A model generated the notes under the pieces. That model was not told the DNA's origin and searched no databases. It was given only the letters and a program-made list of their open reading frames with translations. Of a DNA stretch of 5,959 nt, positions 1-5,066 are shown piece after piece (position 1 is the stretch's first letter; the number at the start of each line of letters is the position of its first letter). Position numbers and translations under genes: made by a program. The stretch is from NCBI GenBank assembly GCA_023430775.1, contig JAEYYY010000803.1, forward strand, positions 1 through 5,959. The letters run 5' to 3'. Origin of the DNA: Pseudomonadota bacterium. Its GTDB lineage: Bacteria; Myxococcota_A; Polyangia; Haliangiales; Haliangiaceae.

Positions 1-1
1 A

Positions 2-130
2 CTCCTCATCGAGGCGGCGGTCGCCGGCCGGGACCGCGCGGCCGCCGCCTCGGTGCTCTCGTGGAGGCAACAGACGGGTGTGCGCGATGCGTGGCTCGAC
101 GCGCGCATCGCACGGCTGGAGGCGCCATGA
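2..130 (+). CDS. C-terminal end of an unrecognised protein (partial)
   Basis: An open frame enters from the left edge and runs 42 codons to a TGA at 128-130. The visible tail is Ala/Arg-rich and looks helical, with alternating hydrophobic and charged residues and the ending DARIARLEAP. It could be the last helical repeat of a TPR-like protein or a plain helical tail; there is too little to name a family. Third codon positions are almost all G or C, which supports real coding. The stop overlaps an ATG at 127-129 (ATGA), so this gene is probably the upstream member of the same operon as the small frames and the HupE/UreJ-like gene that follow. Its start and most of its body lie outside the window. 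Confidence 0.6.
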   Translation, partial: LLIEAAVAGRDRAAAASVLSWRQQTGVRDAWLDARIARLEAP

Positions 131-138
131 CCACGATC

Positions 139-142
139 GGAG
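139..142 (+). promoter_or_regulatory. Shine-Dalgarno GGAG for the 24-residue microprotein
   Basis: GGAG ends seven bases before the GTG at 150, a normal spacing. It lies inside an eight-codon frame (127-153, MTTIGAAK then stop) that itself starts on the previous gene's stop. The site is the best reason to believe translation starts at 150. Confidence 0.45.
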
Positions 143-149
143 CAGCGAA

Positions 150-224
150 GTGATCGCCGTGATCGCCGCGCTGGTCATGGCGACGTTGCTGGCGACCGCG
201 TGGACCGTGGTGCGCGACTCGTGA
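150..224 (+). CDS. Predicted single-pass membrane microprotein, 24 residues
   Basis: GTG start with GGAG seven bases upstream, TGA at 222-224. The peptide is one hydrophobic stretch (about residues 2-17, rich in Ala, Val, Ile and Leu) followed by Trp18 and a short polar end, VVRDS, which is the shape of a tiny transmembrane protein. All 24 codons have G or C in the third position, as expected of real coding here. Its start overlaps the stop of an eight-codon frame by four bases and its own stop overlaps the next start (GTGA). It resembles the next microprotein in layout and sequence. No family is recognised. Small accessory subunits of membrane complexes, such as CydX or CcoS-type proteins, share the topology but no convincing motif. 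It could also be a chance open frame. Confidence 0.45.
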   Translation: MIAVIAALVMATLLATAWTVVRDS

Positions 225-313
225 CGGTCGCCGTTGCGGCCTTCGTCATCGCCGTGTTCGCGACCTGTGTCGCGACGACGACGTGGGCACTGGTCCGAAG
301 CGACGCTCGATGA
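221..313 (+). CDS. Predicted single-pass membrane microprotein, 30 residues
   Basis: GTG at 221-223 overlaps the previous TGA by four bases (GTGA); TGA at 311-313. One hydrophobic segment spans about residues 3-25 and ends in WALVRSDAR. Residues 5-11 (VAAFVIA) parallel IAALVMA at the same positions of the preceding microprotein, and both finish with Ala-Thr residues, a Trp, two hydrophobic residues, Val-Arg and an acidic/serine end, so the pair may be a tandem duplication. About 25 of 30 codons have G or C in the third position. No clear ribosome binding site precedes it, so translation would depend on coupling to the upstream frame. Function unknown. Weight rests on overlap geometry, codon use and the resemblance to its neighbour. 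Confidence 0.4.
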   Translation: MTVAVAAFVIAVFATCVATTTWALVRSDAR

Positions 314-369
314 AGCTCGCGACATCCGGTGGCCGCACCGGGCCGTACTGCTGGTCGGAGGAACCATGA
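310..369 (+). CDS. Possible 19-residue leader-type ORF before the HupE/UreJ-like gene
   Basis: ATG at 310-312 overlaps the preceding TGA (ATGA), and the TGA at 367-369 overlaps the ATG of the next gene (ATGA). The peptide begins MKLATSGG, is polar, and contains one Cys and two Trp/Tyr-type aromatics near its end (PYCWSEEP). It has no membrane segment or recognised family. The last codons contain the ribosome binding site of the HupE/UreJ-like gene, so ribosomes translating this frame would pass over that site. About 15 of 19 codons have G or C in the third position, weaker than its neighbours. It may be a coupling leader or simply a chance frame across a short spacer. Confidence 0.22.
   Translation: MKLATSGGRTGPYCWSEEP
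357..361 (+). promoter_or_regulatory. Shine-Dalgarno GGAGG fixing the HupE/UreJ-like start
   Basis: GGAGG is followed by AA and CC and then the ATG at 366. This strong site, together with the signal peptide that begins exactly there, decides the start at 366 over the in-frame upstream start at 234, whose extra 44 residues are Arg-rich and overlap the microprotein frames. Confidence 0.8.
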
Positions 370-1427
370 TCCGCGCGCTCGTCATCATCTCGATCGCGCT
401 CTCGTCGGCGACGGCGTGGGCGCACAAGCCGAGCGACGCACAGCTGAGGCTCGCGGCGCACGCGGACACCGTGACCGGCACGCTCGACATCGCGATCCGC
501 GACCTCGACGGCGCGCTCGTCCTCGATGGCGATGGCGACGGCACGATCACGTGGGGCGAGATCACGGCGAGCTCACCGGCGATCACCGCGTACGTCGGCG
601 GCCGCGTCGAGCTGTCGACGACCGGACCGTGCGAGATCACGCTCGGTACCGCGGCACTCGTCGACCTGTCCGATGGCGCGTATCTGTCGCTGCCGATCGA
701 CGCGACGTGCCCGGGCGAGGTCGGTGCGCTGACGATCGATTACCGGCTGCTGTTCGACGTCGATGCGCAGCACCGCGGCCTGGTGACGTTCGACGGCACG
801 ACGGAGATCGTGCGCGACGGGACACCGGTTCGCATCGGCGCGGGTGAGAGCACCAGCATGCTGGGCTTCGTGTGGGAGGGCGTCTGGCACATCTGGATCG
901 GGTTCGACCACATCCTGTTCTTGCTGTGCCTGGTGATCCCGGCGGTGTTCCCGTCGAAGAAGCCGGCGGAGTCGCTGCGTGCGGTGGCCCGCGAGGTGTT
1001 CGAGATCGTCACCGCATTCACGCTCGCGCACTCGATCACGCTGGTGATCTCGGCGGTCGGGCTGGTGACGCTGCCGTCGCGGTTCGTCGAGACCGCGATC
1101 GCGCTGTCCGTGCTGGCGGCGGCGCTCAACAACCTGACGCGGGCGATCGATGCGCGGTGGGCGGTCGCGTTCGCGCTCGGTCTGCTGCACGGCTTCGGGT
1201 TCTCGAGCGTGCTGATCGATCTCGGCCTGCCGTCGGGGCAGCTCGTCGGCTCGCTGCTCGGCTTCAACCTCGGTGTCGAGCTCGGCCAGGCGGCGATCGT
1301 GATCGTCGCGCTGCCGCTGCTCTACGCGATCCGCCGCACGTTCGCGTACCAGGCGGTGCTGTGGGCCGGGTCGGCGGCGACCGCGTTGCTCGCGCTCAGC
1401 TGGACCTACGAGCGCTGGGCCGCGTAG
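366..1427 (+). CDS. HupE/UreJ-like multi-pass membrane protein with periplasmic EF-hand domain
   Basis: 353 residues. Residues 1-19 are a signal peptide ending ATAWA, leaving His20 (HKPSD) as the predicted mature N-terminus. Residues 20-165 form an exported domain with a textbook EF-hand loop at 54-65 (Asp54, Asp56, Asp58, Thr60, Thr62, Glu65; TITWGE) and two cysteines, 89 and 115, that could form a disulfide. The membrane part, about 172-347, has six or seven hydrophobic segments and the family signatures HIWIGFDH (175-182), AFTLAHSITL (217-226), LLHGFGFSS (273-281) and FNLGVELGQ (300-308). Conserved His/Asp/Glu in these motifs recall HupE/UreJ and Ni/Co permeases, but this exported-domain subgroup has no settled substrate; metal handling is inference. 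It is probably the last gene of a plus-strand operon, with its stop one base from the convergent HxlR gene's stop. Confidence 0.88.
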   Translation: MIRALVIISIALSSATAWAHKPSDAQLRLAAHADTVTGTLDIAIRDLDGALVLDGDGDGTITWGEITASSPAITAYVGGRVELSTTGPCEITLGTAALVDLSDGAYLSLPIDATCPGEVGALTIDYRLLFDVDAQHRGLVTFDGTTEIVRDGTPVRIGAGESTSMLGFVWEGVWHIWIGFDHILFLLCLVIPAVFPSKKPAESLRAVAREVFEIVTAFTLAHSITLVISAVGLVTLPSRFVETAIALSVLAAALNNLTRAIDARWAVAFALGLLHGFGFSSVLIDLGLPSGQLVGSLLGFNLGVELGQAAIVIVALPLLYAIRRTFAYQAVLWAGSAATALLALSWTYERWAA

Positions 1428-1428
1428 G

Positions 1429-1815
1429 TCACTTCGCCTTCTTCTGCCTGGTGTCGAACTCGGTCCGCGCGTCCTGGATGCACGTCCGGTTCTCGGCGGC
1501 CCACTCCGCGAGGCCCTGGATCGGGACGAGCAGGGTCTCGCCGAGCGGCGTCAGCTCGTACTCGACCCGTGGCGGGATCTCCGGATAGACCGTCCGCGTG
1601 ATCAGGCCGTCGCGCTCGAGGCCGCGCAGGGTCAGCGTCAGCATCCGCTGCGAGATGCCTTCGATCGAGCGGCGCAGCTCGTTGAAGCGCGTCGGTCCGG
1701 CGCCCAGAAGATCGATGATCAGGACGCTCCACTTATCCCCAACGCGATGAAGCACTTCGCGGATCGCGGGGCACTCGGCGGCCTGGGTTCGCATGCGTTT
1801 GTTCGTCGGTGACAT
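1429..1815 (-). CDS. HxlR-family winged-helix transcriptional regulator
   Basis: 128 residues from the ATG at 1813-1815, preceded by AGAAGG seven bases upstream. An in-frame GTG at 1842 would add nine residues without a better site. The protein shows the HxlR pattern: a conserved N-terminal cysteine at 15 (ECPAIREVL), the helix GDKWSVLIIDLL (about 26-37), the recognition region RFNELRRSIEGISQRMLTLTL (43-63), LERDGLI (66-72), and the wing with VYPEIPPRVEYELTPLG (76-92). Members are dimeric DNA-binding proteins; in several, the N-terminal cysteine senses oxidants, quinones or reactive aldehydes. Cys112 is a second cysteine. It lies divergent from the YceI-family gene, so regulation of that gene and of itself through the 94-base gap is likely. 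The inducer cannot be read from the sequence. Confidence 0.92.
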   Translation of the reverse strand: MSPTNKRMRTQAAECPAIREVLHRVGDKWSVLIIDLLGAGPTRFNELRRSIEGISQRMLTLTLRGLERDGLITRTVYPEIPPRVEYELTPLGETLLVPIQGLAEWAAENRTCIQDARTEFDTRQKKAK

Positions 1816-1844
1816 CGATGTGCCTTCTTGCAGGGTGTCCACGA

Positions 1845-1880
1845 GGTTATCAGAATGACCCTAGTTACGATTTGTGACCA
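1845..1880. promoter_or_regulatory. Divergent control region with two tandem imperfect dyads (candidate HxlR operators)
   Basis: The 94 bases between the HxlR and YceI starts are less GC-rich than the flanks. Dyad one, GGTTATCAGAATGACC (1845-1860), pairs at five of its six outer positions per half. Dyad two, TAGTTACGATTTGTGACCA (1862-1880), centres on GTTAC-N5-GTGAC. Both share GTTA at the left and TGACC at the right, and their centres are 18.5 bases apart, so two dimers could sit close together. A weak promoter guess for the YceI gene is TTGCAG (1828-1833), 17 bases, then CAGAAT (1851-1856), which would place dyad one over the -10 region; this is speculative. No binding data are implied. Confidence 0.45.
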
Positions 1881-1898
1881 AGGCAAACACAGGAACTC

Positions 1899-1903
1899 AG
1901 GAG
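1899..1903 (+). promoter_or_regulatory. Shine-Dalgarno AGGAG for the YceI-family gene
   Basis: AGGAG ends six bases before the ATG at 1910. It selects that start over the in-frame GTG at 1874, which would add twelve residues that no YceI protein needs. Confidence 0.8.
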
Positions 1904-1909
1904 CTAGAA

Positions 1910-2452
1910 ATGACCACCACCCTCTGGAACATCGACCACAGCCACTCCGCCGTTCAGTTCACCGTCCGCCACCTGATGGTCTCGAAGGTCCGCGGCTCGT
2001 TCACCAAGTGGAGCGGCGAGCTCGCGCTCGACGATGCCGACATCACCAGGTCTCGCGTCGACGTCACGATCGACGCCTCCTCGATCTTCACCGACGAGCC
2101 GAAGCGCGACGAGCACCTGCGCTCCGCCGACTTCTTCGAGGTCGACAAGTTCCCGCAGCTGACGTTCAAGAGCACCAAGGTCGAGAACACCGAGGATGGG
2201 CTCGCGGTCACCGGCGAGCTGACGATCCGCGATGTCACCCGCACGGTCGTCCTCGAGGTCTCCGACAACGGACGCGTCAAGGATCCGTGGGGCAACACGC
2301 GCGCCGGCTTCTCGGCGCACCTGTCGCTGTCGCGCAAGGACTACGGCCTGACGTGGAACGCGCTTCTCGAGGCCGGTGGCGTCACCGTCAGCGACAAGGT
2401 CGAGATCGGCATCGAGATCGAGGCGATCGCTCCCGCCGCCGCCGCCGCGTAG
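1910..2452 (+). CDS. YceI-family lipid-binding-type protein, cytoplasmic form
   Basis: 180 residues starting MTTTLWNIDHSHSAVQF. YceI proteins are lipocalin-like barrels that in studied members bind isoprenoid-type lipids in an internal cavity. Visible family landmarks are W6-x-I-D with HS (10-12), VRHLMVSKVRGSF (19-31), DASSIFTDEPKRDEHLRSADFF (55-76), FPQLTFKS (81-88), GELTIRDVTRTV (102-113) and GFSAHLSLSRKDYGL (133-147). There is no signal peptide, unlike the Escherichia coli periplasmic protein, so it is probably cytoplasmic. The C-terminus ends in an Ala run (175-180) encoded by repeated GCC codons. It is divergent from the HxlR regulator, a pairing that suggests stress-responsive control. 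The physiological ligand is unknown. Confidence 0.93.
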   Translation: MTTTLWNIDHSHSAVQFTVRHLMVSKVRGSFTKWSGELALDDADITRSRVDVTIDASSIFTDEPKRDEHLRSADFFEVDKFPQLTFKSTKVENTEDGLAVTGELTIRDVTRTVVLEVSDNGRVKDPWGNTRAGFSAHLSLSRKDYGLTWNALLEAGGVTVSDKVEIGIEIEAIAPAAAAA

Positions 2453-2478
2453 ATCCGGACCTCACGGGGTCAGGATCT
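2451..2478. terminator. Hairpin across the convergent YceI/kelch stops (candidate bidirectional terminator)
   Basis: AGATCC (2451-2456) pairs with GGATCT (2473-2478). After one G/A mismatch, GACC (2458-2461) pairs with GGTC (2468-2471), closing a six-base loop. The hairpin includes the last bases of the YceI gene's TAG and the stop codon of the kelch gene. Neither side is followed by a run of T on the sense strand, so it is not a classical intrinsic terminator; it may act as a pause or RNA-end hairpin. Confidence 0.4.
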
Positions 2479-3448
2479 CGTGGGTGGCGACGGCGCCGAA
2501 ACCCTGGACGTCCGCGCCGCCGGGGACGTAGAGGCGATCACCGCTCGCCGCGGCACCCATGCCGTGGCGAGGGGTGGGCATCGGCTCGAGTGACTCCCAG
2601 GTATTCGACGAGGCGGTGTACGCCTCGACCTGCGGAAACACGCCCGACGCTGCGTCCGGGTTGCCCTCGCCACCGACGACGATCAGCCGATCGCCGATCA
2701 CGCCGCAGGCGGTGCCGCCGCGCCCGGTGATCATCGGCGACACCACCTCCCATGCACCGCCGGGCGTGAAGGCGAACGTCATCGGCGACGTGCTCGGGAT
2801 CGAGGCGTTGCGTCCGCCGGCGACGTACAGCCTGCCGTCGATCACGCCGCCGCACGCGTGGTCGCGCCCGATCGGCATCGGCGGTAGCTCGGTCCATTCA
2901 TCGAGTGCGGGGTCGTAGACCGAGACATCGCTGACCGCGCCACCGCGCAGGCCGCCGGCGACGAACAGCTTGCCGTCGATCGCACCCGCGACCCCGGCAC
3001 CGCGCTGCGTGCCGGCAGGCATCGACGCGCGCACGGTCCAGTCGGCATCCGCCAGCGGATTCCACTGCCAGGTGTCTCCGATCGCGGTGAAGTTGCCGCC
3101 CTCGAGCGCGCCGCCGACGATGATCGTGCCGTCGACCACCGCGGCGTTGATGTGATGGACCGCCTTGGGCAGCGGCGGCCCGGCGGAGTACGTGCACGCC
3201 TGCGTGTCGAACACCTGCACGGCGGTCGTGATCGTCAGGCCGTTGAACCCGCCGAGGATGTAGACCTTGCCGTCGAGCGCGACCACCGCGGTCTCCTGCG
3301 TCGGACCGATCGCGAGTGGCGCCGCCGAGGCCCACGGCGCGGTGTCGTCGCAGACACCCGGCTGTGGCGCATCACCGGCCGACGAATCCGGCGCCACCGG
3401 ATCGCTGCCACCACCGCAACCAGCAAGCACGACGAGAGCGAGCCGCAT
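2462..3448 (-). CDS. Kelch-repeat lipoprotein, six-bladed propeller
   Basis: 328 residues from the ATG at 3446-3448. The start gives MRLALVVLAGC, with a lipobox LAGC and lipidated Cys11, then a Gly/Ser/Asp/Pro-rich linker to about residue 35. From about 52 onward there are six kelch repeats, each marked by a beta strand ending in Gly-Gly: VYILGG (62-67), IIVGG (109-113), LFVAGG (161-166), LYVAGG (207-212), LIVVGG (255-260) and LYVPGG (306-311), with the usual Trp and PMP-type turns between (DEWTELPPMP, NTWESLEPMP). A six-bladed beta-propeller displayed on the envelope is expected; such domains usually bind proteins or glycans and no catalytic residues are evident. The signal peptide is very short and no good ribosome binding site is seen. 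It is the last gene of the minus-strand string, 14 bases after pcm. Longer upstream readings run through Arg-rich out-of-frame pcm sequence and are rejected. Confidence 0.85.
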   Translation of the reverse strand: MRLALVVLAGCGGGSDPVAPDSSAGDAPQPGVCDDTAPWASAAPLAIGPTQETAVVALDGKVYILGGFNGLTITTAVQVFDTQACTYSAGPPLPKAVHHINAAVVDGTIIVGGALEGGNFTAIGDTWQWNPLADADWTVRASMPAGTQRGAGVAGAIDGKLFVAGGLRGGAVSDVSVYDPALDEWTELPPMPIGRDHACGGVIDGRLYVAGGRNASIPSTSPMTFAFTPGGAWEVVSPMITGRGGTACGVIGDRLIVVGGEGNPDAASGVFPQVEAYTASSNTWESLEPMPTPRHGMGAAASGDRLYVPGGADVQGFGAVATHEILTP

Positions 3449-3462
3449 GCCGCGACGATAGC

Positions 3463-4128
3463 TCAGTTGTCGTCGGGTGGTTTGTCGGGCCAACCCTCGG
3501 AGCCGACGAGTGGGACAAACCGCACGGCACCGAGATCCTCCTCGGCGTAGGTGACCTCGTCGCGGCGGGTCAGTCGCACGAGGTGCTGCTGATCGAGCGG
3601 GCCGCTCGGGATCACGAGGCGGCCGCCGATCGCGAGCTGGTCGAGCAGCGAGCGCGGCGGCTTCGGCGCACCGGCGGCGACGCAGATCGCCTCGTACGGT
3701 GCACTCGGTGGCCAGCCGAGCGTGCCGTCGGCGCACTGCACGGCGACGTTGGTGAAGCCGAGGCGAGCGAGCCGCTCGGCGGCGGTGGTGGCGAGGTGCT
3801 CGATCCGCTCGATCGTCACCACCTCGCGCGCGATCGCACCGAGCAGCGCGGCCGCGTAGCCCGACCCCGTGCCGATCTCGAGCACGCGCTCGAGGCCCTG
3901 GAGGCCGAGCTTCTCGAGCGTGATCGCGACGACGTACGGTTGCGAGATCGTCTGGCCGTCGCCGATCGGTAGCGGCGTGTCGTCGTACGACTTGTCGATC
4001 ATCGTCGGCGGCACGAACTCGTGGCGCGGCACGCGACGGAACGCTTCGAGCACGAGGCGATCCGTGATGCCGCGCCGAGCGAGTTGCTCGTCGACCATCC
4101 GATCGCGCAGTGCCTGGAGGTCGCTCAC
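3463..4128 (-). CDS. pcm: Protein-L-isoaspartate O-methyltransferase
   Basis: 221 residues from a GTG at 4126-4128. The enzyme (EC 2.1.1.77) uses S-adenosylmethionine to methylate isoaspartyl residues in damaged proteins so they can revert to aspartate; it acts in the cytoplasm. Family landmarks: VPRHEFVP (33-40), the active-site loop GDGQTISQPY (56-65) with Ser62, SAM motif I VLEIGTGSGY (82-91), the acidic end of the next strand VTIERIE (104-110), ADGTLGWP (133-140), APYEAICVAAGAP (143-155), and the C-terminal RFVPLVGSEGW (203-213). Length is typical of bacterial Pcm. The GTG overlaps the TPR gene's stop by four bases (GTGA), with only AGG five bases upstream as a ribosome site, so translation is probably coupled. 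The next in-frame ATG is Met11, which would trim the first helix. Confidence 0.95.
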   Translation of the reverse strand: MSDLQALRDRMVDEQLARRGITDRLVLEAFRRVPRHEFVPPTMIDKSYDDTPLPIGDGQTISQPYVVAITLEKLGLQGLERVLEIGTGSGYAAALLGAIAREVVTIERIEHLATTAAERLARLGFTNVAVQCADGTLGWPPSAPYEAICVAAGAPKPPRSLLDQLAIGGRLVIPSGPLDQQHLVRLTRRDEVTYAEEDLGAVRFVPLVGSEGWPDKPPDDN

Positions 4129-5066
4129 ACTGACCTGTCCGGCGTGCCGAGCTCGCGCGACACCAGCTTGTGCAGGCCGACCGGCCCCCAGTACATGCCG
4201 ACGAGAAAGCCGAGCCACACCCAGATCAGCTTGCTCTGCACGCCCGGCAAGCCCGCGGCGTTGGCGAGGATCATCAGCAGCTCGGTGATCAGGTACGAGC
4301 CGACGAGGATGCCGGTCTGCTCCACGTCGTTGCGCGTGGACAGCCAGACGAAGCCGCGCCAGGCCCAGCCGGTCGCCGGTTGCTTGCGCTGCTTGATCCG
4401 CCCCCACAGCAGGAGGGCGTCGCGATCCTGCTCGTCCTGCAGCAGCGCGAACTGCGCGTGGCGCTCGGCGGCGTCGACATCCCCGGTGCGCAGATCGATC
4501 TCACCTGCGATCGTGTTGGCGGCGACATCGGTGCCCGCGAGCCGCAGTGCTTCGTCGGCGTGGCGCGCCGCGAGATCGAGGTTGCCGGCCGCCAGCTCGA
4601 ACCGCGCGGCGGCGATCCGGGTGGCGAGGCGCTGCGGATGCAGCGCGACCGCGCGATCGAGCAGCTCTCGCGCATGCTCGGTCTCGCCGCGCGCCTGCCG
4701 GATCCGCGCGCCCAGGAGATGCGCCTCGATCTCGGTGTCCTGATCGACGCCACCGCCGAGGGCGACGTGGCAGTACGTCCACGCCAGCGAGGTTCGCTTT
4801 CGCGCGAACAGCGCCGCGGCCATCGCGTAGTGGCCGTAGATCGAGCCGCCGTCGAGCTGCAGGGAGCGGCGCGCCTCGGCCTCGGCGCCGCTGGTGCGCC
4901 CGGGCACGAGTAGCGCGAGCGCGAGCATCGGGTGCGCTCGCGCGTGGTCCTCGTCGACGGTGAGTGCGCGCTTGAGCAGCGCGACCGCCTCTCGCCACTG
5001 GCCGGAGCGCAGCTCGCGCTCGGCGATGCGCACCAGCTGATCGGCATCCCAATCGACGTGGTCCAT
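4125..5066 (-). CDS. TPR-repeat protein with C-terminal two-helix membrane anchor
   Basis: 313 residues from the ATG at 5064-5066, which overlaps the upstream stop by one base (TGATG). Residues 8 to about 215 are helical repeats of TPR type: RIAERELRSGQWREAVALL (13-31), LALALLVPGRTSGAEAEAR (48-66), a pair around 115-145 (ARIRQARGETEHARELLDRAV), FELAAGNLDLAARHADEAL (156-174) and IAGEIDLRTGDVDAAERHA (186-204). After a basic stretch, IKQRKQP (224-230), come a Trp-rich segment (234-241) and two hydrophobic helices, about 251-271 and 279-297, ending with a short charged tail. TPRs mediate protein-protein contacts, so this looks like a membrane-attached scaffold facing the cytoplasm (no signal peptide). 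Partners are unknown; the membrane protein encoded just upstream is the obvious candidate. Confidence 0.8.
   Translation of the reverse strand: MDHVDWDADQLVRIAERELRSGQWREAVALLKRALTVDEDHARAHPMLALALLVPGRTSGAEAEARRSLQLDGGSIYGHYAMAAALFARKRTSLAWTYCHVALGGGVDQDTEIEAHLLGARIRQARGETEHARELLDRAVALHPQRLATRIAAARFELAAGNLDLAARHADEALRLAGTDVAANTIAGEIDLRTGDVDAAERHAQFALLQDEQDRDALLLWGRIKQRKQPATGWAWRGFVWLSTRNDVEQTGILVGSYLITELLMILANAAGLPGVQSKLIWVWLGFLVGMYWGPVGLHKLVSRELGTPDRSV

Noticed and set aside
127..313. Frameshifted remnant of one larger gene instead of separate microproteins
   Set aside because: Joining the frames gives two separate helix-Trp-Val-Arg units rather than one continuous domain, and every break is an exact stop/start overlap. 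Decay would not be expected to produce that, though it cannot be fully excluded.
234..365. N-terminal extension of the HupE/UreJ-like protein by 44 residues
   Set aside because: The extension is Arg-rich and overlaps better coding frames. A strong GGAGG and a clean signal peptide both point to the ATG at 366.
872..1588. Long overlapping frames inside the HupE-like, kelch, pcm and TPR genes, on either strand
   Set aside because: They are Arg/Ala/Pro/Asp-rich translations typical of off-frame reading in high-GC genes and show no domain or ribosome site.
2431..2449. GCC-repeat run as a functional repeat
   Set aside because: It only encodes the Ala tail of the YceI-family protein, with no array beyond the coding frame.
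3449..3736. 96-residue N-terminal extension of the kelch protein
   Set aside because: It is Arg/Pro-rich sequence read out of frame through pcm; the lipoprotein signal begins at 3448.
4129..4407. 93-residue extension of Pcm
   Set aside because: It is an out-of-frame read through the TPR gene's membrane anchor. The Pcm family begins at about the GTG at 4128.
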